Shown here piece after piece: positions 1 to 5,906 of a stretch of 23,653 nt of DNA. Numbering within the stretch: position 1 is the stretch's first letter; every line of letters starts with the position of its first letter. The notes beneath the pieces were generated by a model. That model was given only the letters and a program-made list of their open reading frames with translations, made no database searches and was not told the origin of the DNA. A program made the translations under genes and the position numbers. The stretch is from Akkermansiaceae bacterium (GTDB lineage: Bacteria; Verrucomicrobiota; Verrucomicrobiia; Verrucomicrobiales; Akkermansiaceae): the NCBI GenBank assembly GCA_029287105.1, contig JARFRT010000491.1:1-23653 (forward strand). Direction: 5' to 3'.

Positions 1-1345
1 AGATCACGAAGACGGAGATGGTAACCTGCACTGCGGTAGCGAGTGGTTCCCCGGAGAGCATCCATGCAAGTCCGCCGCCGATACCGAGAAGGAAGACGGC
101 GGCGAGGTAGTAGCGCAGGATTTGTTCCATCACTGGTGATCGTGATGTTTGTTCGCTGGCCTTGAGTAACTTGGCGAGCAGGGAGTTTTTCCAGTTTTCC
201 TCTGCGGAGAGGACGGCGGCATGTCCAGCTTGTCCCTGGCTTAGGTTGATGGCGCCCGCGGGGACGGACATGCCGGGGCTTCGGTGGACTGGATCAGGTT
301 CGCCATTGATCCACTCGAGCGAAAAGTCGGCGCTTCCCTGTACGAGGACGGAGGATACCGGAGCGGTCTGACCGGCGGGGAGCAGGTAGTGGTCGCCGCA
401 TTGGATGGCGTCAATTTCGATGGTTTCTCCGCTGTTGGCATTTTTGACACTGAGCGGAACGGGGGTTTGTTCGAGCAGTCGATTGCGGTTGCGTTCGACG
501 GCGGCAGTTTGCAGCCATCGGCCGCCGAGCATGAGAAAGATGAAGATGGCGACAAAATCGAAGTACATCAGGCCCTCATGTTGCCAGATCCATCCGGCGA
601 CTGACCCGAGGTAGGCGAGTGAGACACCGAGGGCGATGGGGGTGTCCATGTGGAGGATTTTGGCCCGGATGCTATAGAATGCACGTTTGATAAACCATGA
701 TCCGCCGACCAACATGGCCAGCGTGGCGGACAGCAGGGTGATGAGATCGAAAATGCCGGCGAAGGCGAAGTCCCCGGGCATGCCGAGGTAGCGGGGCAAG
801 GAGAAGACCATGGCATTCAGGGCAAACGCGCCGCAGATGCCGAGCCGGGCCCCGAGTTGGCGGAATTCCCCGGTGTGTTGACTGCCTGGTTTCGCCGAGC
901 CGAGCAGGTAGCCAAATCGTTGTAACTCTTGGGCAAATGCGACGATGTCATGGGTGTGTCGCGACCACGTGAGATGGATGCTCCCGGTTGAGGGAATGAT
1001 ATCGCAGCGGATGGCGCCGGTGCTACGGAGGAACAGTTTTTCGACCAGCCAGACGCAGCCGATGCATGAAATCCCCTGGAGGCTGCCCGCGAACTCGGTG
1101 GTGGCGGAGTCGGGCGTGTCTGCCTCGTGCTTGGCAACCGTCTCCTCCAACCACGCGAAATCGTATTGCTGAAACGGCTGGTCGCGAAGTGGGGCGGAAT
1201 TTCCTCCGCGTTTCAGGTCATAGAATTTTTCCAACCCGTGTTCGTGGATGAGTTGGTAGACGAACTCGCAGCCGGTACAGCAGAAGCCCGAATCCTGCTG
1301 GGAGGGTTCAAGGGGGGTTTCACAATGAATACACTGTCCCGACAC
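1..1345 (-). CDS. ccoI: Copper-translocating P-type ATPase CcoI/FixI, 3'-truncated by window edge
   Basis: Inner-membrane P1B-type ATPase that exports copper for cbb3 oxidase assembly. The frame is open from the window edge to 1345 (448 codons). Visible in order: an N-terminal Cys-rich metal-binding segment (CIHC, then FCCTGC), an HMA-like domain with GISCIGC, a run of membrane helices, and the actuator domain. The actuator motif is normally TGES but here reads INGEPDPV; the catalytic Glu is kept. The window ends at VTISVFVI, just before the expected CPC ion-binding motif, so the phosphorylation and ATP-binding domains are missing. There is no in-frame ATG before the Cys-rich motif; GTG at 1345 is the best start, because an in-frame stop (TAG) lies four codons upstream. 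No Shine-Dalgarno is visible. It follows a strong terminator belonging to the upstream gene. Identity is confident; the CcoI subtype rests on motif order and the cco context. Confidence 0.9.
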   Translation of the reverse strand, partial: MSGQCIHCETPLEPSQQDSGFCCTGCEFVYQLIHEHGLEKFYDLKRGGNSAPLRDQPFQQYDFAWLEETVAKHEADTPDSATTEFAGSLQGISCIGCVWLVEKLFLRSTGAIRCDIIPSTGSIHLTWSRHTHDIVAFAQELQRFGYLLGSAKPGSQHTGEFRQLGARLGICGAFALNAMVFSLPRYLGMPGDFAFAGIFDLITLLSATLAMLVGGSWFIKRAFYSIRAKILHMDTPIALGVSLAYLGSVAGWIWQHEGLMYFDFVAIFIFLMLGGRWLQTAAVERNRNRLLEQTPVPLSVKNANSGETIEIDAIQCGDHYLLPAGQTAPVSSVLVQGSADFSLEWINGEPDPVHRSPGMSVPAGAINLSQGQAGHAAVLSAEENWKNSLLAKLLKASEQTSRSPVMEQILRYYLAAVFLLGIGGGLAWMLSGEPLATAVQVTISVFVI

Positions 1346-1381
1346 GCTGAAGAGCTAAACGGTGAGGTTGGAGAAGGGAAG

Positions 1382-1421
1382 AAAAAATCGGGAGTGTCTG
1401 GCCAGGCCAAGACACTCCCGA
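1382..1421 (-). terminator. Rho-independent terminator after the outer-membrane protein gene
   Basis: A perfect 12-bp stem (TCGGGAGTGTCT at 1388-1399 with AGACACTCCCGA at 1410-1421) encloses a 10-nt loop. On the minus strand it is followed directly by six T residues (1387-1382). It lies 29 bp beyond the stop of the beta-barrel gene and 37 bp before the ccoI start, so it should cut ccoI off from most upstream transcription. Confidence 0.9.
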
Positions 1422-1450
1422 ACAACCTCAATAAGAGAGGGAAAGGGGGA

Positions 1451-2410
1451 TTAGAAGGTGAGGACGAGATCGAGGGTGATGCGGCTGTCCATGAGGTTTT
1501 CGTCCGCGTCAGTGAGGGGCAGTTCATAGGCGAGACCAAGGTCCGCGTTGTCGCACAGTTGATAGCGGACACCTACGGCTGCGGTCACGATGTTACCGTT
1601 GTCGCTGCCGTTGGCGGCACCGAGGTTGAACAGGTCACCACCTTCGAAGGATACGGCAGCGGGAACCGCCCCGCCGACCTGATTGGTGAATGCGGATTGG
1701 CCGGCCCCTTCAGAGAGCACGCCATACCAGTTGACCTCAACCAGGCCGTAGAGCCGGTCGGTGATGTTGTATCCCACGTGTGCGCTGGCGAATGCCGTGG
1801 TCGACTCGGCATCGGAGTCGAACGGGAGGTAAACGCCGAGAGCTCCTGCGAACTGCCAGTCGTTGCTGAGCTTGAGGGCGGCCAGACTGAAGTTGGCACC
1901 CCCGTCGCCATTGCCTTGAAACACCTCGCCGTCACCGGTGGGCAGTTCGATGGTCAGTGAGCCGCTGACAGCAAGTTGCTGGACGGGATCAAGGATGAAG
2001 GCATACTTGAGTCCGGCGGCCAGATCGGCGAAACCTCCGCTTTGGCTGAAGTTATTGGTATTGTCCGGGTTGAAGTCGACGTAACCGTCCTTGGTGGCGA
2101 CGATGGACAGGCGGTCATTGAGCGCGTATTCAAACTGGACGGCATAGGCGTTGACGTCTCCACCGAGCGGCAGCTTGGCTCCGCCGGCGAGGGCGACTTG
2201 CGATGGCAACTTATGGTGCATGTAAATGGCGTGAACGCCGGTGCGGGGAAGCGCGAGATCGAAAAGTGTCGGATTGGACATCGGACGGCGGGCGGCATCA
2301 AAGCCAGCAGGTGCTGATGGGCAGCAGGACTTCTCGGAAGCGGGGCCAGCGAGGGCGGCGGAGGTAACGGCGGCGGCGCACACGGTGGTGGCGATCAGTT
2401 TTTTGTTCAT
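1451..2410 (-). CDS. Putative outer-membrane beta-barrel (porin/transporter-like) protein
   Basis: A 319-aa protein with a Sec signal peptide (Lys-rich start, Ala-rich core, likely cut after ALA at about residue 21). The mature part begins with a Cys-Cys pair (SCCPSAP), followed by alternating amphipathic strands rich in Gly, Asn, Tyr and Phe. The last residue is Phe, the usual signal for outer-membrane barrel insertion. This pattern fits the loose family of barrels annotated as 'transporter' or MetA-pathway-like proteins, but I cannot name a substrate. It sits between the SafE-like gene and ccoI inside the cbb3 locus and has its own strong terminator. A 236-bp leader separates it from the SafE-like gene, so it may have its own promoter. 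A role in copper or small-molecule passage, or simple co-regulation under low oxygen, is inference only. Confidence 0.75.
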   Translation of the reverse strand: MNKKLIATTVCAAAVTSAALAGPASEKSCCPSAPAGFDAARRPMSNPTLFDLALPRTGVHAIYMHHKLPSQVALAGGAKLPLGGDVNAYAVQFEYALNDRLSIVATKDGYVDFNPDNTNNFSQSGGFADLAAGLKYAFILDPVQQLAVSGSLTIELPTGDGEVFQGNGDGGANFSLAALKLSNDWQFAGALGVYLPFDSDAESTTAFASAHVGYNITDRLYGLVEVNWYGVLSEGAGQSAFTNQVGGAVPAAVSFEGGDLFNLGAANGSDNGNIVTAAVGVRYQLCDNADLGLAYELPLTDADENLMDSRITLDLVLTF

Positions 2411-2646
2411 AGAGTTTGTCTGTTCGTTTTCGGCGGCCCGGCGGCCCCTTTCTGGGGCTGGCGCGCTCGGGTTGGATAACTCGCCAAACCTGACCGAAAC
2501 AGGCCCGCGAGTCTATTCGTTACCTGCTATTGAATGTGCAGAATCTGCTTTCATCGGCCCGCCGGGGATCCGGGAGGCGATTGTGCGGTGGATGTTGTTT
2601 GCTGATGTCCGCAACTGCGGGAGCAAGGTGGGCGGGCCTAGCTACA
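2411..2646. other. Intergenic region upstream of the outer-membrane protein gene
   Basis: The longest non-coding stretch in the window (236 bp). It contains only weak hairpins (for example CCGC-AGTT-GCGG on the minus strand) and a short GC-rich direct repeat, cggcggccc twice in a row, at about 2430-2450. I found no T-tract terminator, no FNR-type TTGAT-N4-ATCAA site and no convincing sigma-70 boxes. A promoter for the barrel gene is likely here but is not identifiable by eye. Confidence 0.4.
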
Positions 2647-3390
2647 TCATCCGTAGCCGCCATCCGGCCTCGCCTTTGGCGATGATTGCTCAATCGGGTC
2701 ACCCTCGGTCGAGCTTGGTTCCGGAACCAGCAGAGGTGTGGGGTCGAAGAGGAGACGGTTGGCGATAAACAGGGCGGCGAGCACGGCAAGGCTGCGTTGG
2801 ATCAAGGAGACGTATTTGGGGCCGAGTTTGAGTTGGAGTTTTTGCATGCCCAGCTGGGTCGCCCAGAGCAAGGGGACGGTGCCCAGCCCGAAAGCCAGGG
2901 CGAACTCGGCGCCGAGAAGGGCCGAGCCGGTGGTCAGGCAGACGGCAAAAAAGAGATAGAGGGGCGCGCAGGGGAGGAAGGGGGTGGCAAGACCCATGGC
3001 CAGCGCGCCGCGGGATGCCGAGACCTTCATCGCCCTAAACCGGAGTCTTGTCGTCCAGCGTTTGAGGAATGCCGGGCGGGGGATTTTTTTTTCGAGTCCG
3101 AACGCGATGGCGATAAAAGCCATGACCAGGACCCATGGGAGGAGGCTGATGGACGAGTGGTGGAAAAGCTCGAGCGGTCTGGCGCCCATGGCGCCGAGCA
3201 CCGCACCGATACCGGTGTAGGATACCAGGCGTCCGCCGTGGTAGAAGACGGCGGCCCCGTAGCGGCTTGACTCGTCCTTTTTCAACGCGGTCAGTGAGCA
3301 CGCGATCGGACCACACATGCCGGCGCAGTGGATGCTGGTAATCGCGCCGGCCAAAAAGGCCAGGGCGGGTGTGTTGATGTTTTCAATCAT
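2647..3390 (-). CDS. SafE/DsbD-like membrane protein of the cbb3 locus
   Basis: A 247-aa polytopic inner-membrane protein of the 'sulfite exporter TauE/SafE' (DsbD_2-like) group that often accompanies ccoGHIS genes. Visible marks: the HCAGMCGP motif at residues 21-28 in the first helix, YHGGRLVSYTGIG at about 50-62, about six hydrophobic segments, and the PFLPCAPLYLFF segment with a conserved Cys in mid-protein. The Cys-Met pattern suggests copper or thiol handling during oxidase assembly, which is family-level inference. The C-terminus is a polar tail. Its start overlaps the end of the small upstream gene by 8 bp, so translation is probably coupled. No Shine-Dalgarno is visible. Confidence 0.85.
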   Translation of the reverse strand: MIENINTPALAFLAGAITSIHCAGMCGPIACSLTALKKDESSRYGAAVFYHGGRLVSYTGIGAVLGAMGARPLELFHHSSISLLPWVLVMAFIAIAFGLEKKIPRPAFLKRWTTRLRFRAMKVSASRGALAMGLATPFLPCAPLYLFFAVCLTTGSALLGAEFALAFGLGTVPLLWATQLGMQKLQLKLGPKYVSLIQRSLAVLAALFIANRLLFDPTPLLVPEPSSTEGDPIEQSSPKARPDGGYG

Positions 3391-3580
3391 CGTTGTGATT
3401 CGATGGGGGCGTGGCAGGTGCTTCCCGGTTCGCTTTCAGCAGGGCCTCGGCCTCTTCAGGTGTGCGTTTGTTTCCCGAATGGTTTTTTGCGAGCATGTAA
3501 AAGACGACCCAGCCACCGACGATGACGAGGTAGAGCAGGGCGATCAGGATCCAGGGGCGTTTTTTGGGCAGTTGAATCAT
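3383..3580 (-). CDS. Small single-TM protein in the CcoH position
   Basis: A 65-aa protein: a short basic N-terminus (MIQLPKKRPW), one transmembrane helix at about residues 10-30, then a charged, Ala/Glu-rich tail of about 35 residues. It starts 4 bp after the ccoG stop and overlaps the SafE-like gene by 8 bp, so it is clearly part of the operon. In many bacteria ccoH (a one-TM assembly factor) lies between ccoG and the SafE/ccoI genes; this product holds that place but is far shorter than classical CcoH/FixH and lacks its periplasmic domain. I do not recognise it as a named family. Context and tight overlap make it a real gene. Confidence 0.75.
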   Translation of the reverse strand: MIQLPKKRPWILIALLYLVIVGGWVVFYMLAKNHSGNKRTPEEAEALLKANREAPATPPSNHNDD

Positions 3581-3584
3581 GGGC

Positions 3585-5054
3585 TTAGGGCTTGTTGGAT
3601 GGTTCGGCTTCCGTTTCGGCTTTTTGTTTCGCTTCTTCTTCGGCTTGGATGATTTTTTTCCGGTAGCGTTTCGGGCTGGGGCCGAGGAAGCTGACTTTGT
3701 TGTCGACGGTAGTGTTGTCTTTTCGGGACTTCACGACAATTTGGAATTTGAAGGTGCCGTCGTATTTTTCCGCGGGTGCGATAACGACGAGATTGTAGGT
3801 TTTTTTCTCCTTGGCCTGAAGGATGATGCCCTCGGTGGTGCCGCTGGTTGAGATCCATGCGGGGGCATCGGCGAGGCTGATGTCGAAGGTGGTTGCGGCG
3901 TTGCGTTTATTGGACAGGTGGATTTGGTAAATGTTGCGCACACCCGTATCATCCTTCTGGTAGGGTGATCCTTTCATTTTGTTGACCTGGGCGTTAAATG
4001 GGCGTGCCTTTTGATACATGGTTACCGCTAAGGCGGTGGTGCCGAGGAGCATCAGGGTGAGATAGGCAAAAAAGCGTGGGCGGATGATTTTGGCCTTGAT
4101 GCCGTTCAGGGCGTTATGGGAGCTGTAGCGCACCAGTCCCTTGGGGCGGTCGAGCTTGACCATGATTTCATCGCAGGCGTCGATGCAGGCGGCGCAGCCG
4201 ATGCATTCTAGCTGGAGGCCGTCACGGATATCAATGCCGGTCGGGCATACGTTGACGCAGCGGCGGCAATCGATGCAATCGCCACTGTTCGGGTCGTCGG
4301 CTTTGCCCCGGGGTTCGCCGCGCCGGCTGTCATAGCCGATGACCATGGTGTTGTCATCTGACAGGGCGGACTGAATGCGTCCATAGGGGCACATAACGAC
4401 GCAGAACTGTTCGCGGAACCAGGCGAAGCAGAAGTAGAGGACGGCGGTAAGGAAGGCGATGGCACCGAACGAAATGTTGTGCTCACCCGGGCCTTCCTGG
4501 ATGAATCCGTAGAGTCCCTTGAGGGAAACGAAGTAGGAAATGAAGATATGAGCAATCAGCGTGGAGCAGAGGATGAACAGGCCGTGTTTGACGGTGCGCT
4601 TGAATAGTTTTTCTGCGGTGAGTGGTGCGTTATCGAGTTTCTTGCGTGCCGGAGCATCTCCCTCGACAAAGCGTTCGATGGCCCGATAGACGTGATCGAG
4701 AAATACGGTGTAGGGGCACGTCCAGCCACACCAAATCCGTCCTAACAGGGATGTGATGAAAAACAGGATGAAGCCCAATCCTGAAATGAAGAAAAAGAGG
4801 ACCCAGAGGTCCTGAACGTCAAGACTGATGCCAAACAGATGGAATTGCCGGCTGGCGGTATCGAGAAAGACAGCGGGATTGCCATTGATGGGGATCCACG
4901 GCAGGGCGGCGTAGACGATGATCAGAACAAATCCTATGATGCGCCGGGCCCGTGTGAACTTTCCGGATACGTTGGCGGGGTGCAGTTTGTAGTGCGACCC
5001 GTCAGGGTTGATGGTGGTGACGGAGTCGAGGTTCGGATTTTTTTGTTCGGCCAT
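3585..5054 (-). CDS. ccoG: CcoG/FixG/RdxA-type iron-sulfur membrane protein
   Basis: A 489-aa cbb3 assembly protein; the family has been linked to Cu(II) reduction supplying Cu(I) to CcoN. Membrane segments lie at about residues 38-55, 82-105, 155-178, 195-213 and 328-345. The paired motifs WCGWTCP (C109, C113) and CVVMCPYGR (C218, C222) are present. Two classical [4Fe-4S] clusters follow: C260/C263/C266 with C270, and C284/C287/C290 with C294, each in the CxxCxxCxxxC pattern. The C-terminal part (about 350-470) is a beta-rich, Ig-like FixG_C domain, then a charged Lys/Glu tail. Length is normal for the family. It begins 54 bp after ccoP and ends 4 bp before the small TM gene. A weak AGGA lies only 4 nt before the ATG, within a hairpin. 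Confidence 0.95.
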   Translation of the reverse strand: MAEQKNPNLDSVTTINPDGSHYKLHPANVSGKFTRARRIIGFVLIIVYAALPWIPINGNPAVFLDTASRQFHLFGISLDVQDLWVLFFFISGLGFILFFITSLLGRIWCGWTCPYTVFLDHVYRAIERFVEGDAPARKKLDNAPLTAEKLFKRTVKHGLFILCSTLIAHIFISYFVSLKGLYGFIQEGPGEHNISFGAIAFLTAVLYFCFAWFREQFCVVMCPYGRIQSALSDDNTMVIGYDSRRGEPRGKADDPNSGDCIDCRRCVNVCPTGIDIRDGLQLECIGCAACIDACDEIMVKLDRPKGLVRYSSHNALNGIKAKIIRPRFFAYLTLMLLGTTALAVTMYQKARPFNAQVNKMKGSPYQKDDTGVRNIYQIHLSNKRNAATTFDISLADAPAWISTSGTTEGIILQAKEKKTYNLVVIAPAEKYDGTFKFQIVVKSRKDNTTVDNKVSFLGPSPKRYRKKIIQAEEEAKQKAETEAEPSNKP

Positions 5055-5059
5055 GGGGT

Positions 5060-5080
5060 CCTGTGGTTCGATGGCACAGG
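5060..5080 (-). promoter_or_regulatory. Hairpin in the ccoG translation-initiation region
   Basis: CCTGTG (5060-5065) pairs with CACAGG (5075-5080) around a 9-nt loop. On the mRNA the hairpin ends 5 nt before the ccoG start codon and contains the AGG of the only candidate ribosome-binding site. It could dampen or time CcoG translation. The pairing is read directly; function is inference. Confidence 0.35.
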
Positions 5081-5091
5081 GGGGCTGTGTC

Positions 5092-5108
5092 GGGTGGGGT
5101 GGGCGGGG
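5092..5108 (+). other. G-quadruplex motif between ccoP and ccoG
   Basis: The plus strand reads GGGTGGGGTGGGCGGGG: four runs of three or four G with single-nucleotide loops, a canonical intramolecular quadruplex pattern. It abuts the ccoP stop codon (5109-5111) and fills about a third of the 54-bp ccoP-ccoG spacer. The genes run on the minus strand, so the G-rich strand is the transcription template. Confidence 0.6.
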
Positions 5109-5702
5109 TTATTTTTCGACGTGGGGAGCTTTGCTGACAACGTAAGCGACGGCTTTAGCGGCTTTTTCAGGACCGAGCAGGTCTTTCCATGGCTGCATTT
5201 TCTGTCCATTGAACCCCTTGCCGTCGGCAGGGCTTCCGTTCAGGACCAGGTTGAACAGTTGCATCGGCTTGCCGCCGTATTCCCAGTGGTCGTCGATGAG
5301 CGAGCGGCCAATGACGCCGCCATTGAGGTCCGGTGCGTGGCAGGCGATGCAGTATTGACTGTAAATGGCCTTGCCTTCGCTGGTGATGGTTGAGTTGGTG
5401 CTCCATTCGAGGAGGACTTGATCGTCGAGCTTGTCCATCATGGCAACGAGTTCTTGATTTTTTTTGCCCTCGATGGCCGCCATCTTGGCGTCAATTTTCT
5501 GCGTGGGGGTTTGCATGGAATCGGTGCTGTAATAAACGACCCAGTATCCCACGAAGAAAACGATGGCGATATAGAAGGTGAATAGCCACCAGTTGGGCAG
5601 TTTTTGGTCGAACTCCTGGATGCCGTCGAACACGTGCTCGCGCAGAATCGGGCCGTCTTTGACCGAGGGTTTTTTGGATGGAGTGGTAAGATTTTGGCTC
5701 AT
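5109..5702 (-). CDS. ccoP: cbb3 oxidase subunit III, short one-heme form (CcoP)
   Basis: A 197-aa membrane-anchored c-type cytochrome that passes electrons towards CcoO/CcoN. The N-terminus matches CcoP: the HVFDGIQEFDQKLPNWW segment at about residues 23-39, then a TM helix at about 38-58. A linker leads to one cytochrome c domain with heme site C118-I-A-C121-H122 and probable axial Met169 (GQKM). The DDHWEYGG stretch resembles the first heme domain of standard CcoP. Classical CcoP is about 300 aa with two CxxCH sites; this protein ends after the first, with a normal stop followed by intergenic sequence, so I see no sign of a frameshift. It starts 3 bp after ccoQ. No Shine-Dalgarno is visible. 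Confidence 0.92.
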   Translation of the reverse strand: MSQNLTTPSKKPSVKDGPILREHVFDGIQEFDQKLPNWWLFTFYIAIVFFVGYWVVYYSTDSMQTPTQKIDAKMAAIEGKKNQELVAMMDKLDDQVLLEWSTNSTITSEGKAIYSQYCIACHAPDLNGGVIGRSLIDDHWEYGGKPMQLFNLVLNGSPADGKGFNGQKMQPWKDLLGPEKAAKAVAYVVSKAPHVEK

Positions 5703-5705
5703 TGT

Positions 5706-5882
5706 CTAGTGGGTGTGGGATGTTTCTGAATCCTCTTCGAGGGGCAGGTGGGCGACATGATCGTCATCGCGACGAGCGCGCCATGCCCTGATGATGATCA
5801 GGAGGAAAACGGAGAAGGTGACGAAGAAGGCGACGCTTGCCTGGAGGGCGGCGCCATCATCGGTGACGATATCTTTGAACAT
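5706..5882 (-). CDS. ccoQ: cbb3 oxidase small subunit CcoQ-like
   Basis: A 58-aa protein read directly from the minus strand, with start ATG at 5882-5880 and stop TAG at 5708-5706. It has a short acidic N-terminus (MFKDIVTDDG), a single TM helix (about residues 14-32), a basic cluster (RAWRARRDD) and an acidic, His-ending tail. Size, topology and position between ccoNO and ccoP match CcoQ, a stabiliser of the oxidase complex. It lies 24 bp after the ccoNO stop and 3 bp before ccoP. Sequence conservation in CcoQ is always low, so the name rests largely on position. Confidence 0.8.
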   Translation of the reverse strand: MFKDIVTDDGAALQASVAFFVTFSVFLLIIIRAWRARRDDDHVAHLPLEEDSETSHTH

Positions 5883-5906
5883 GGGAATGGATGGTTAGGG
5901 GGTGGT

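Noticed and set aside
1127..1960. 277-codon plus-strand frame across the ccoI start, terminator and barrel gene
   Set aside because: It reads through a perfect terminator hairpin and two convincing minus-strand genes; the composition is that of an antisense shadow.
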